Shown here one piece after another: positions 1 to 8,269 of a stretch of DNA of 64,000 bases. This DNA is from a virus. The notes below the pieces were generated by a model. That model was not told the origin of the DNA. It made no database searches and was given only the letters and a program-made list of their open reading frames with translations. How positions within the stretch are numbered: the first letter of the stretch is position 1; the number at the start of each line of letters is the position of its first letter. Made by a program: the position numbers and the translations under genes. Location: the IMG/VR virus record IMGVR_UViG_3300013102_000002, positions 110,511 through 174,510 of that record; one strand, 5' to 3'.

Positions 1-413
1 AGAATGAAAAGAAAGTTGCAAAGGTTGAACCAAAAGAAATTTCAACAATTGCTGAAGAATACAAAGATTTTGAACAAGAATTAACGCCAGATAGTACATG
101 GGATACATATATTATTACTGCGTATGAGAATGGTGTAAGCTCTACAGGGAAGCGTCCAGGAGACAAGGGGTATTCGATTACTAGGTCAGGCAAAAAGACC
201 GTGCAAGGCGTTACAGCGGCTGGAGATTTGAGTAAATTACCACTTGGAACAATAGTTTATATCGAATCAATTGGGTATCGCACAATACTTGATTCAGGGT
301 CAAAAGTAAAAAATAAACATATTGATGTATTTATGGAGTCATATGATGATTGTATGGAGTTTGGGCGGCAGAAGCTTAAGGTCAAAATCATTAAAATGGG
401 AGAGTTGGATTAA
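1..413 (+). CDS. 3D-domain cell-wall protein, 5' end outside window
   Basis: The reading frame is open from the window edge, so the N-terminus is missing. The C-terminal ~100 residues carry the 3D domain pattern: a TAY motif, 'GVTAAG', 'LPLGTIVYI', then 'ILDSGSKVK..HIDVF' and 'FGRQKLKVKII', with the conserved aspartates. In the family (YabE, YocH, MltA-like) this fold acts on peptidoglycan, so a role in lysis or wall remodelling is inferred. The visible part upstream is acidic linker. Its stop overlaps the next ATG by one base. Confidence 0.75.
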   Translation, partial: NEKKVAKVEPKEISTIAEEYKDFEQELTPDSTWDTYIITAYENGVSSTGKRPGDKGYSITRSGKKTVQGVTAAGDLSKLPLGTIVYIESIGYRTILDSGSKVKNKHIDVFMESYDDCMEFGRQKLKVKIIKMGELD

Positions 414-958
414 TGAAGAATAAAGTTTTCGTACTCATGGCCTACAGCGGTGCGGGGAAGACGGAGATTGCTAAAGAGTTAGAAAAACACGGTTACGATG
501 TTTTGCAGTCGTATACAACGAGACAGCCGCGCTACAAAGGCGAATACGGGCACATGTTCTGTTCGGTAGAGGAATATGAACAGTTTGAGAAAAACGGTGA
601 AGTTGCTGCGTATAGTTTGATTGAGGGGAATCATTATTTTAGCACAAAAGATCAGATTAAAAACAGTAAAAACAACCTCATTTATGTTTGCGATCCAGAT
701 GGAATCAAAGACCTTAAAGAAAAAGTTCCAGATGTTGAGTTTATCACAATCTACATCAAAGTAGATAAAAAAACTCGTTGGAGACGGATGGTAGAACGTG
801 GAGATAGCACAGATAAAATTCTTAGTCGAGTTACAACTGATGGAATTAAGTTTGCAAAAAAACGCTTTGATTACCAAGTCATCAATTATGAATTTGATAA
901 AGCAGTAAAGATAATCAAGAATATTATTGAGGTGGAAAACGAACAACCATTAAATTAA
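413..958 (+). CDS. guanylate-kinase-like nucleotide kinase
   Basis: 181 aa. A P-loop (YSGAGKT, residues ~11-17) is followed by the guanylate-kinase signature 'SYTTRQPR..GEYGH' (~33-46), where the family binds GMP. It would phosphorylate (d)GMP to (d)GDP and so feed dNTP synthesis, in line with the ribonucleotide reductase operon at 46-53 kb. Length matches short Gmk proteins. ATG overlaps the previous stop (TAATG), with GGGAGAG upstream, so the two are probably coupled. Exact substrate is not shown by sequence. Confidence 0.8.
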   Translation: MKNKVFVLMAYSGAGKTEIAKELEKHGYDVLQSYTTRQPRYKGEYGHMFCSVEEYEQFEKNGEVAAYSLIEGNHYFSTKDQIKNSKNNLIYVCDPDGIKDLKEKVPDVEFITIYIKVDKKTRWRRMVERGDSTDKILSRVTTDGIKFAKKRFDYQVINYEFDKAVKIIKNIIEVENEQPLN

Positions 959-974
959 AAAGGGAAGTGATGAT

Positions 975-1118
975 ATGTTTCCTGTTGATTTAGAAATTTT
1001 CAAGGACGTTCTTGATGCGGTTGTTAGTGGAGACTATACATATAGCGAGTTGTTGGAGTTAAGAGACAAGTTGAAAGACGTAGCGGACTATGTAGAACGG
1101 TTGTTAGATGAAGAGTAA
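975..1118 (+). CDS. small hypothetical protein, 47 aa
   Basis: ATG follows GGGAAGTGATGAT. Acidic, helical-looking peptide (starts MFPVDLEIF, ends RLLDEE). No recognisable domain. Tight spacing with both neighbours supports it as a gene. Confidence 0.6.
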   Translation: MFPVDLEIFKDVLDAVVSGDYTYSELLELRDKLKDVADYVERLLDEE

Positions 1119-1165
1119 ATGATGATAAAACTGTTAATTTATGAAGAAATTAAAGGAGGATAAAA

Positions 1166-1372
1166 ATGGATAAATATGAAGTAGGATCAAAAGTGATGTT
1201 GCTTGAAAGTAGTTATGCAGAAAATTTGGGGATCACAGGAATGACCGGATACATTATTGATGAAGATAGTGATCATTATGATTATGCAGTAGAATATTCT
1301 CTTCCAAAACTGAATAGAAAAATGAAGGACTTTTTCAATCACAAAGAACTAACTTTAGTCACTGAGGATTAA
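1166..1372 (+). CDS. hypothetical protein, 68 aa, SH3-like pattern
   Basis: Good SD (AAAGGAGG). Starts MDKYEVGSKVMLLES with 'GMTGYIIDE', a beta-rich pattern like small SH3-type barrels, but no family is recognised. Confidence 0.7.
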   Translation: MDKYEVGSKVMLLESSYAENLGITGMTGYIIDEDSDHYDYAVEYSLPKLNRKMKDFFNHKELTLVTED

Positions 1373-1416
1373 TAATGAACAAACCTAAGAAAAAATTGGT
1401 ACTAGGGGAGAATAAA

Positions 1417-1680
1417 ATGGAAACGAAACTTGGCGAATGGGCTGAAAGTATTAATGCCTTTTGGTGTGGTGGGAATGGTATGGAATGTGTTGCACGAAAA
1501 GGGGCTTTAGAGGTACTTGTTTATGACTGCGACCAGTATCCATGTCCACCGAATTACGTAGTTTTGTTGGGGATGGGGCGAAGAATTAGAACGCTGGATG
1601 ATTTCAACGAAGCATTAACCAGTGGAGTACGGATGAAAGCGACTTATGAAAAAGCTGGAACTGGAGCATTTGGAGATTAA
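1417..1680 (+). CDS. hypothetical protein, 87 aa
   Basis: Start chosen at ATG 1417 because AGGGGAG lies 7-8 nt upstream. An in-frame ATG at 1375 preceded by GAGG would add 14 lysine-rich residues and cannot be excluded. The protein is Trp/Cys-containing (EWAESINAFW) with no recognised domain. Confidence 0.65.
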   Translation: METKLGEWAESINAFWCGGNGMECVARKGALEVLVYDCDQYPCPPNYVVLLGMGRRIRTLDDFNEALTSGVRMKATYEKAGTGAFGD

Positions 1681-1729
1681 TTTCTTGATAAAAACCGCAT
1701 TTTATTTGAATATTTAAGGAGATGGTAGA

Positions 1730-1996
1730 GTGGATATTTTTCAAACTATTCAGAAGAAAGTAAATAAAATTGCCAAAGAGACATATAAATTGGATGAAGA
1801 TCCGCCAGAATTCATCGTCAGTCTATTATATGAAAAGGCAGAAAACGGCGCAAAGGATATTGATCATAAAATTATCCTAACCATTAAACATTGTGGATTT
1901 TCATTTAGCAAAGTGATTTTTCCTCAAACATCGCAAAGATACGGTTATGAATCTTTAGAAGAAGAAATGAAATATATGTATAACAAAACGATGTAA
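1730..1996 (+). CDS. hypothetical protein, 88 aa
   Basis: GTG start after AAGGAGATGG. Preceded by a copy of the repeated intergenic stem-loop (1688-1705). Mixed alpha/beta composition; function unknown. Confidence 0.65.
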   Translation: MDIFQTIQKKVNKIAKETYKLDEDPPEFIVSLLYEKAENGAKDIDHKIILTIKHCGFSFSKVIFPQTSQRYGYESLEEEMKYMYNKTM

Positions 1997-2006
1997 GAGG
2001 TGAATC

Positions 2007-2183
2007 ATGAGCATTGATAAAGATGGTTTTGGTAACGAAGTATGTTCTAAGTGTGGAGAAGAGATATATAACTCAGAGACATTGAGTAGGTGTTTGAGAT
2101 GTGGGAAATCGACTCCCAGAGAAATGAGCGGTAAGGAATATTATAAGAATAAATATATGGATGGTGAAAATAATGAAAATTGA
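2007..2183 (+). CDS. zinc-ribbon small protein, 58 aa
   Basis: ATG after GAGGTGAATC. Two CxxC pairs (CSKC at residues ~13-16 and CLRC at ~29-32) form a zinc-ribbon pattern. The 3' end overlaps the next gene. Zinc-ribbon peptides of phages often bind nucleic acid or host proteins; no specific role is visible. Confidence 0.65.
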   Translation: MSIDKDGFGNEVCSKCGEEIYNSETLSRCLRCGKSTPREMSGKEYYKNKYMDGENNEN

Positions 2184-2538
2184 AGTGCCGCTATATAAGG
2201 AATCAGAAAAGTATATCAAAGAAACTTTTTCACGATACACCGAGAGTAGGGAGTTGCCATTTTCATTGACACTTGACAATTGCATTATCCATATGTATCC
2301 GCACAGTGATACATACGATGATAATGGCGAATTGAATGGTTATGTTGATGCCTTGTTTTTTAGAGCACATATATACGATGTGAAAAATGGTGTAGTTTAT
2401 AAATCTGAAATTCACGATGCAATTTTTACTGAAGCAAACTGTCAAATTAAATATTTTAAAGACATGAGTACAATGGTTCATTTTGAGAGACCAATTAATA
2501 TAATTATGGGCAGAGCAATTCACGTAATGAGTGTTTGA
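2173..2538 (+). CDS. hypothetical protein, 121 aa
   Basis: Starts at ATG 2173 or 2161 in the same frame, overlapping the zinc-ribbon gene in another frame. Beta-rich sequence (SLTLDNCIIHMYP, VDALFFRAHIYDV) with no recognised family. Confidence 0.65.
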   Translation: MKIEVPLYKESEKYIKETFSRYTESRELPFSLTLDNCIIHMYPHSDTYDDNGELNGYVDALFFRAHIYDVKNGVVYKSEIHDAIFTEANCQIKYFKDMSTMVHFERPINIIMGRAIHVMSV

Positions 2539-2585
2539 TAATGGTTAATAAAATAAGGAATTGATTAGGAAAGGAGGGCTGCTTA

Positions 2586-2774
2586 ATGGAACTGAATGGA
2601 ATATATGTAGTTTTATTTAAACATCCAGATGATAATACAAGTTCTTGTCATCATTACAGGTTTGAAGGCAGGTGTGAGAACTTTGTTACAATAGGTACTT
2701 GTGCTTTTTCAAATGACAAAAAAGAAATGCTATTAGTTAACTATAGAGATATAGTTCAGATGAGATTAAAATAA
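2586..2774 (+). CDS. hypothetical protein, 62 aa
   Basis: ATG after AAAGGAGGGC. Contains three Cys and several His (SSCHHYRF), possibly metal binding. No family recognised. Confidence 0.65.
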   Translation: MELNGIYVVLFKHPDDNTSSCHHYRFEGRCENFVTIGTCAFSNDKKEMLLVNYRDIVQMRLK

Positions 2775-2822
2775 CGCCTTACCAAATGGATCTTTTAAAT
2801 AGAAAGGATGAAATAAATACAC

Positions 2823-3104
2823 ATGAGTGAAACTAAAGTAGTTAATAAATATCACAAATTACCATATGACATCTATTGCGGCAGAGGATCTAAATGGGGA
2901 AACCCATTTGTTATAGGCAAGGACGGAGATAGAGATGAAGTGTGTGATAAATACGAAGAGTGGTTTCCTAGTCAAGAACACTTGGTCAAAGACCTGCATG
3001 AGTTAAAAGGGAAAACTTTGTGCTGCTTCTGTAAGCCTAAGAGGTGTCATGTTGATTTTTTAGCAAAAAGGGCAGATGAAACTAGAAAGGAAAGTGCCAA
3101 TTGA
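2823..3104 (+). CDS. DUF4326 family protein
   Basis: 93 aa. Carries both halves of the DUF4326 signature: 'YCGRGSKWGNPF' (~19-30) and 'LKGKTLCCFCKPKRCHVDFLAK' region (~61-82), where the conserved Gly, Trp, Asn and the Cys/His cluster sit. The family is common in phages and occurs with nucleotide-processing genes, but its biochemical role is not settled. SD is AAAGGATG. Its 3' end overlaps the next start. Confidence 0.85.
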   Translation: MSETKVVNKYHKLPYDIYCGRGSKWGNPFVIGKDGDRDEVCDKYEEWFPSQEHLVKDLHELKGKTLCCFCKPKRCHVDFLAKRADETRKESAN

Positions 3105-3283
3105 AAGAACTTATGGCTTACGTAAACATGATTAAAGATGTTCTGGATCGTGAATATGGGAAAGAAGTTATCTTCTATAGTGAAGGAGAGTGGTATTCAA
3201 GAGACCACTCTAGAAATATTACTGTTGAAGAACTAAGAGAATACCTGCTACAGCAAACATATAAAGGTGAGGATGCTTATTGA
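3101..3283 (+). CDS. hypothetical protein, 60 aa
   Basis: TTG start overlapping the DUF4326 stop (AATTGA), with GGAAAG upstream, so translationally coupled. Acidic, no domain seen. Confidence 0.6.
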   Translation: MKELMAYVNMIKDVLDREYGKEVIFYSEGEWYSRDHSRNITVEELREYLLQQTYKGEDAY

Positions 3284-3326
3284 GTCTTAATGAATTCATC
3301 ATTTCACGGAGAAAGGGAGAGGTAAC

Positions 3327-3563
3327 ATGAACGAATTTGAAGAATTAAAAGAGTATGAAGAGGATTATTTAAAAAGTAATTGGTCTCGTATGGACTTATT
3401 TTTAGCAGAAAAAATTAAAATGCAAAGTAGTGAGTTGGAGAACTTGAGGAAGTTTTATAGTTATTTTCGTGAATTGTATGGCGAAGGTCTGGAGGTAGCA
3501 AATTGGCACAAAAACGGAGATCTGGAACCATTTGATAACCTCTTTGATTCCGCCGAAGAGTGA
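3327..3563 (+). CDS. hypothetical acidic helical protein, 78 aa
   Basis: ATG after GGGAGAGG. Very acidic N-terminus (EFEELKEYEEDY), mostly helical prediction by eye. Unknown function. Confidence 0.65.
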   Translation: MNEFEELKEYEEDYLKSNWSRMDLFLAEKIKMQSSELENLRKFYSYFRELYGEGLEVANWHKNGDLEPFDNLFDSAEE

Positions 3564-3597
3564 TAAAATAAAACTTTTATGAGGAGATGAGAAAAAT

Positions 3598-3909
3598 ATG
3601 AATATTAAACAAGTAGAAAAAATTAATGATTATTCAGCATGTACCGGAGACTTGCTTCTAACTAAAGATTCTAATGGGACAGAGCAATATTTATTATTTT
3701 GCGAATCTGATGCAAGTATAGTCTTTGACGAAGAAAGATTCAGCAAATTTTATTTTGTAAATATTAAATCAGGGTATATGTTTGAACAAGAATTGCATAG
3801 CGACGATGAAATTAAAGTGGGAACTAAGATTAATGGGTGTGGAGCAATTATTAAGATCGTACCCAGTGATGATATCGAAGTGTTATTGCACGAGTCTAAA
3901 TATAATTAA
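3598..3909 (+). CDS. hypothetical protein, TGDLL paralogue 1
   Basis: 103 aa. Shares with the gene at 5829-6110 the layout 'CTGDLLLTKDS....EQYLLF' then 'F..NIKSGY' and a C-terminal 'KVGTKINGCGAIIKIV', so the two look like diverged duplicates. Beta-rich. SD is GAGGAG. Confidence 0.7.
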   Translation: MNIKQVEKINDYSACTGDLLLTKDSNGTEQYLLFCESDASIVFDEERFSKFYFVNIKSGYMFEQELHSDDEIKVGTKINGCGAIIKIVPSDDIEVLLHESKYN

Positions 3910-3942
3910 ATTTTGATTAATAGTTGAGAGGAGAAGGAGTTA

Positions 3943-4206
3943 TTGAAATTAATCAACTATCTTTTAGAAACTGACAAAGAAATTGAAACATATGAAATGG
4001 CTGCTAGTTTTCATGAGATGGAAGTTGAAGATTACATTAAAACTGGATATTGCCCTTCGGCATTTACTGTTTTTATAAATACAGTCTACAGTAAACCACT
4101 TGTTGCCGATAAAAAGCACAAAGATTCGTGTAAATATTCCAATCTAGAGGATCAAGATAAATGTAATGAATGTTGGAGCAGAAATATTCTTTTTGTTACT
4201 AAGTAA
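3943..4206 (+). CDS. hypothetical Cys-containing protein, 87 aa
   Basis: TTG start after GAGAAGGAG. C-terminal half has Cys/His spaced as 'KHKDSCKYS...DKCNECWS', a possible zinc site. Function unknown. Confidence 0.65.
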   Translation: MKLINYLLETDKEIETYEMAASFHEMEVEDYIKTGYCPSAFTVFINTVYSKPLVADKKHKDSCKYSNLEDQDKCNECWSRNILFVTK

Positions 4207-4243
4207 AAATTAGAAAACATACATATGAAAGTGGGAAATAATA

Positions 4244-4531
4244 ATGGCAAACCTGTTACCAGAAGAAAAAGAAACAGTATGCACTACGGATGAAGAGAGC
4301 AAGGTTTGGAAAATCTATTCCATGTCAAAACCGAAGATTACGAAAATGCTTAAAGCTGGGTTTGTTCCAGTAAAAGTTGACGAAGAGGGCGGTCACTTCT
4401 TTGAAGTAGAGGATAATCAAGTTTCATTCAGAGCAAAAAGTACACGAGTTGTGAGCCAAGAACAGAAAGATGCTGCTTCAGAACGGTTTAAACAAATGTG
4501 GAAAGATAAACTCAATCAAGAGGAGGTTTAA
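4244..4531 (+). CDS. hypothetical protein, 95 aa
   Basis: ATG after GTGGGAAATA. Basic/acidic mixed protein ending in a charged helix (FKQMWKDKLNQEEV). Stop is two bases before the next ATG, so it is co-translated with the winged-helix gene. Confidence 0.65.
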   Translation: MANLLPEEKETVCTTDEESKVWKIYSMSKPKITKMLKAGFVPVKVDEEGGHFFEVEDNQVSFRAKSTRVVSQEQKDAASERFKQMWKDKLNQEEV

Positions 4532-4532
4532 T

Positions 4533-4901
4533 ATGGACGCTGAAACTAAAGTAAGAACCGATTCTCAACGGTTAAAGATTCTCAATCTGCTACGGTCTGC
4601 CGGAACAAGCGGCGTAACTATTGTGGATTTAGCCAAGATTGCCAAACGCTATAACGCACGTATTCAAGAAATGTACGTTGAAGGGTATGAGATCAAGGTC
4701 GAAGATTTGGGTGGAGGTTTGACTAAATACACACTGGTAAAAGAGCCTGAAACAAAGAAAAGTAAACCAGAGAAGGCATTAAATGTTCTGATTGAAGGTA
4801 TTAAGAATAAATATAATGGTAATTTGAGTGTTGAACAATTGATTGAAGAGTTGAATAATAACAATTTTACAGTGAGACGGAATATCGGAACGTTTTGCTA
4901 A
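4533..4901 (+). CDS. winged-helix DNA-binding protein
   Basis: 122 aa. Start at ATG 4533 (AGAGGAGG seven bases upstream) rather than a longer overlapping frame. Residues ~9-60 fit a winged helix: 'RLKILNLLRSAG..GVTIVDLAKIAKRYNARIQEMYVEGYEIK' followed by a beta wing 'GGGLTKYTL'. The Lys-rich linker and second helical segment could bind a partner. A phage transcription regulator is the likely role; the target is unknown. Confidence 0.7.
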   Translation: MDAETKVRTDSQRLKILNLLRSAGTSGVTIVDLAKIAKRYNARIQEMYVEGYEIKVEDLGGGLTKYTLVKEPETKKSKPEKALNVLIEGIKNKYNGNLSVEQLIEELNNNNFTVRRNIGTFC

Positions 4902-4918
4902 AATAAAGGAGAGATTAG

Positions 4919-5317
4919 ATGAAGAAAATAAAAGTTATCTGTAACAAATGCGGAAAATCAATCAAACGCTCTTATGATGAAGACTTTAAAACAATCAATC
5001 TGGATTTTGGGTATGAGAGTAGTTTTGACGGAGAGACTTGGAGTTTCGATCTGTGCGATGATTGCTTAGAGGAGATGATTAAAACATTTAAATATCCTCC
5101 GTCTGGATTTAAAATTGATAATCATTTATTACTAGATGATGACATGCATCAGAGAGTGTTTGAAGACTGGAAGATAACTGGCGAATGGGAAGATTTAAAA
5201 TATCATACATATGAACAGTTAGTAGATCTAAACGGTTATATGAGCGCAGGATACTTAAACACATATATCGAAAAGTATCACAAATTAATGCCCATGCTAG
5301 AAAATAATGATATTTAG
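4919..5317 (+). CDS. zinc-finger protein, 132 aa
   Basis: ATG after AAAGGAGAG. CNKC (~8-11) and CDDC (~46-49) make a zinc-binding rubredoxin-like knuckle pair; the rest is acidic and aromatic. Function unknown. Confidence 0.7.
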   Translation: MKKIKVICNKCGKSIKRSYDEDFKTINLDFGYESSFDGETWSFDLCDDCLEEMIKTFKYPPSGFKIDNHLLLDDDMHQRVFEDWKITGEWEDLKYHTYEQLVDLNGYMSAGYLNTYIEKYHKLMPMLENNDI

Positions 5318-5339
5318 TTTTGATCAAAGGAGAACTTAT

Positions 5340-5564
5340 ATGGGGAATGATCCAACCGTACTAGGAGCTGTCGATATAGTTAAGCTTGAACTCGAAGAAT
5401 TGGTTAGCAAGGGCGAAATAGCAAAAAGTTATTTAGATGAAGTTCTTTACGCTGAAAGAGATTACAAAAAAGGATTTAAAGACATTCCTGAAATGATCGA
5501 ATTGATTAATGACATTGCTCTGTTTTGCAGGGGCACCAGAGAGGATGTTGATGATGATTTGTAA
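5340..5564 (+). CDS. hypothetical acidic protein, 74 aa
   Basis: Start at ATG 5340 because AAAGGAG lies eight bases upstream; the in-frame ATG at 5307 lies before the SD. Helical, acidic, ends EDVDDDL. Overlaps the next gene. Confidence 0.65.
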   Translation: MGNDPTVLGAVDIVKLELEELVSKGEIAKSYLDEVLYAERDYKKGFKDIPEMIELINDIALFCRGTREDVDDDL

Positions 5565-5799
5565 TAATACACACTGTTTATGGAATGCTTATGCAATGTG
5601 CTGTCACGAGAGCAAAGAAGGTTATGCAGCAGCAACACCTAATGAGTTGGATTGTTCATCATCACTACGTAAGGACTTTCAGGAGTCAATGTATCAAATG
5701 ATGGATGAAATTGATGAAATGATGATTAAGAGAAAGTTTATTGAGTTAGTTCAAATACATAAATTTGTAAGAGATCAAAGAAAAGTTGATAAAGTCTAA
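5551..5799 (+). CDS. Cys-rich small protein, 82 aa
   Basis: Start at ATG 5551 or 5554 after GAGAGG inside the preceding gene. N-terminal Cys pattern 'ICNNTHCLWNAYAMCCHESK' suggests a bound metal, followed by a helical acidic/basic tail. No family recognised. Confidence 0.6.
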   Translation: MMICNNTHCLWNAYAMCCHESKEGYAAATPNELDCSSSLRKDFQESMYQMMDEIDEMMIKRKFIELVQIHKFVRDQRKVDKV

Positions 5800-5828
5800 A
5801 TTTCGTGAAGAAAGGATGACTATTAATA

Positions 5829-6110
5829 ATGAAATTTAAGCGCATCGCACAGACAGATATTGAAGCCACAACCGGAGACTTACTAATTATTGAGTCAGAG
5901 GAAAGTGCTGAGTACTTTTTATTTTCTGAAAACAATAAACAGCCAGATGAAAAAGGCGTAGACGGAGTTGTTTTTACAGAGCTTAAGACTGGTATCTCAT
6001 ATGTAAAAATTATTCCAAGTTCATTGCCTATTAAAAAAGGAACACTTATTGATGATATTGGAATAATAAGAGAGGTTATTACTCAAGAAAAAATTGAAAT
6101 ATCGTTTTAA
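5829..6110 (+). CDS. hypothetical protein, TGDLL paralogue 2
   Basis: 93 aa. Paralogue of 3598-3909: 'ATTGDLLIIES...AEYFLF' then 'FTELKTGIS' and a C-terminal beta segment. SD AAAGGATG. The duplication lies within 2 kb in the same operon. Confidence 0.7.
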   Translation: MKFKRIAQTDIEATTGDLLIIESEESAEYFLFSENNKQPDEKGVDGVVFTELKTGISYVKIIPSSLPIKKGTLIDDIGIIREVITQEKIEISF

Positions 6111-6140
6111 AACAAATTCACTAAGAATGGGAGATAGTTA

Positions 6141-7208
6141 ATGTATAGCGAACCAGATTACTACGATTATGAACGTGAACCCTCAGAAATTGAAAATGTG
6201 TTTTCAACTATGGTTGAAGCTGAAGTGACTAAGCGTACATCAAAGTATTTTGAAAAAATGAAACAGTTAGAAGACCAACACCTGACCGATGTTAAAAAAG
6301 TGCTTGAAATCAAAAACGAGAGAGATGAGTTGAAAAAGACTCACAAACAAAGTGAATCATTCAGTGTATTTAAATCACAGATCAATGATAAAAATATTGA
6401 GAATGTAGTATCATTCTTGAATCTTAATGAAGTTAAAATTGATTTTAACGGAATGGATAGTGAGCGAATTCCATCATGGTTTAAATTGATTGCAAAGTAT
6501 TATCCAGATCGAGACAAAATCTTCTCATTATTGGATTTGTTTGAAATAAAATATCCTGATTGGGCAAAGTCATTTAAGATGCCGTTTGATTATGGAGAGA
6601 AAGAACTGGATCTAATTTTCTTAAAACTTGGAAGGATGTATGTGTGTAATGGTTGCATATTTGATGGAAATATGGGGTTCTTCTATACTAATTATTCTAG
6701 ATATAAAGATATTAACATTTTATTTGATAAAGAATCTTCTGTTGGAATTCCGTGGAATCTATTCTTACAGAACAAACTTCTTACGACAGAAAAGTACTTT
6801 GATAAGATCATACAGGCATTTAAAGACAAAGAGAGACATTCTGTATATTTTTATAAGATTCAAGATTATCAAGAGTTGGTTCCAGAGCAAGCAGAAAGAT
6901 TGTTTGATTTTCTACCGATGAATAATCTCTACGACATTCATAAAATGTTCATTGAGTTGAATACGGACATTATTAAAAAGAAACCAGAATTAGCGAATAC
7001 ATATAAAGATAAGATGAGCGACAATCAGTACTCAAGTTTTTATTATTTGAACTTTCCTGTTGAAATGCAAAAAGACTTTATCAGAAATTACAGGGGGATG
7101 GGGAGATATGAGTCTAAATTTGATCTTATAAAAAAGATGAACATCTCCAAGGAGGATAAACTAGTGTTTCTGCAAGAGATTAATGAACAAATGTTAAGTA
7201 ATAAATAA
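6141..7208 (+). CDS. hypothetical protein, 355 aa, N-terminal coiled coil
   Basis: One of the few long genes in this region. Residues ~15-80 are highly charged and coiled-coil-like (EKMKQLEDQHLTDVKKV); the remainder is a globular, aromatic-rich domain (FGGMF-type clusters, 'LGRMYVCNGCIFDGNMGFFY') with no recognised motif. SD GGGAG. Function unknown. Confidence 0.7.
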   Translation: MYSEPDYYDYEREPSEIENVFSTMVEAEVTKRTSKYFEKMKQLEDQHLTDVKKVLEIKNERDELKKTHKQSESFSVFKSQINDKNIENVVSFLNLNEVKIDFNGMDSERIPSWFKLIAKYYPDRDKIFSLLDLFEIKYPDWAKSFKMPFDYGEKELDLIFLKLGRMYVCNGCIFDGNMGFFYTNYSRYKDINILFDKESSVGIPWNLFLQNKLLTTEKYFDKIIQAFKDKERHSVYFYKIQDYQELVPEQAERLFDFLPMNNLYDIHKMFIELNTDIIKKKPELANTYKDKMSDNQYSSFYYLNFPVEMQKDFIRNYRGMGRYESKFDLIKKMNISKEDKLVFLQEINEQMLSNK

Positions 7209-7266
7209 ACTTCATAAATGATAGGTTTTATTATAACAAAAATACATATAAAAGGAGAAATAATTA

Positions 7267-7935
7267 ATGGAAGCATATGAATATCAAAACGAAGTAAATG
7301 AACTAATTGAGGATCAAGACGAACTATCTTATATTATCCAGGATGAGACATGGAAGGTACTAGACCTAGCAACTGCTGTATGGGTAGATGAGAAAATCCA
7401 TGAACGAGAAGTCAAGATTGCAGAAGTTGAAAAAGTTGCAGATGATAATATTACTGCACTGGAAGCGAAGATCGAGAAACTGAAGGCGTGGAAAGATGCT
7501 TCTACAAAGGTAGATAAGGATCGAATTACATTCTTCAAAGAACATCTACATATTTGGCATAGTAAATTGATTGATTGCGAAAAGCAAATAAATGAAGAGT
7601 TGATTGCTAAAGGTAAAAAAGAGAAGAAACTGAGCCTCACTGTCAAATTGCCGTATCGTAATTTGACTTGTCGTAATCAGAGTCCAGAAATTATTATCAA
7701 TGGCAAAGACACTTTGAACGCCAAAAAAGATGAAACGTTTGTTAAATACGTAAAAGAGAACAGTCCACAATACATTAAAACAACCGAAGAAGTTAAGTGG
7801 TCAGAATATAAAGACAGCCTCAATACAAGTGTGATCGATGGTGAGTTAATGTATGTAGATGAAAACGGCAGTCCAATTGAATTTATTAAACTTCAACAAC
7901 GTGGAGAAAAGTATGATTGGAAACTGACTGAATAA
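7267..7935 (+). CDS. Gam-like nuclease-inhibitor / DNA-end-binding protein
   Basis: 222 aa. Residues ~25-115 form two long antiparallel helices with the repeated 'KIAEVEKVADDNITALEAKIEKLKAW' style seen in phage Gam-like proteins, followed by a beta-rich C-terminal domain. In the family, Gam dimers coat DNA ends and block host exonucleases. Assignment rests on architecture only. SD AAAGGAG. The stop lies at the promoter of the next unit. Confidence 0.5.
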   Translation: MEAYEYQNEVNELIEDQDELSYIIQDETWKVLDLATAVWVDEKIHEREVKIAEVEKVADDNITALEAKIEKLKAWKDASTKVDKDRITFFKEHLHIWHSKLIDCEKQINEELIAKGKKEKKLSLTVKLPYRNLTCRNQSPEIIINGKDTLNAKKDETFVKYVKENSPQYIKTTEEVKWSEYKDSLNTSVIDGELMYVDENGSPIEFIKLQQRGEKYDWKLTE

Positions 7936-7939
7936 TTTA

Positions 7940-7981
7940 ATGAATAAAAATATGTACATAACAAAAACAACGTGGTATAAT
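7940..7981 (+). promoter_or_regulatory. SigA-type promoter P1 with upstream AT element
   Basis: -35 TGTACA (7953-7958), exact 17-bp spacer, -10 TATAAT (7976-7981), preceded by TTTAATGAATAAAAATA. Same architecture as the sites near 24.2, 38.3, 54.7 and 58.8 kb. Confidence 0.7.
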
Positions 7982-8013
7982 GACATTAGATAAGTCGTTA
8001 TACCACGTTTTAT
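7969..8013 (+). terminator. 16-bp hairpin overlapping promoter P1
   Basis: Left arm 7969-7984 and right arm 7994-8009 pair over 16 bp with one G-U; a 9-nt loop and a T-rich tract (TTTTATT) follow. The left arm contains the -10 box. It can terminate transcripts arriving from upstream but not those starting in the loop (expected start ~7988). Confidence 0.65.
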
Positions 8014-8033
8014 TGTGAGGAGGGAAAATACAT

Positions 8034-8264
8034 ATGCGTAAACTTGGCGAAGATTTTGAAAAGTTAATGGAGGAAGCCAAAGAGATACCTGGAGTTAAAG
8101 AACGGTCGGAGAAACCGTTTCGTAAAAGCCGCGAAGAGATCCTTGAACTGGCAGACAAGTGGGGAATTGAATACGAATTGAATTCTGATAATCCTGGATT
8201 CTTTGTTGAAGATAAAGACGGTGTAGTAAGGAAAGTGAGTATTGAAGATATATTGTTTTTATAA
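8034..8264 (+). CDS. hypothetical protein, 76 aa
   Basis: ATG after GAGGAGGGA, first gene behind promoter P1. Charged helical N-terminus, then 'WGIEYELNSDNPGFFVEDKDGVVRKV'-type beta segment. No family recognised. Confidence 0.65.
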   Translation: MRKLGEDFEKLMEEAKEIPGVKERSEKPFRKSREEILELADKWGIEYELNSDNPGFFVEDKDGVVRKVSIEDILFL

Positions 8265-8269
8265 AAAAA

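Noticed and set aside
479-946. 155-codon minus-strand frame opposite the guanylate kinase
   Set aside because: Shadow frame; no start signals, hydrophobic composition arises from reverse-complemented Lys/Glu codons.
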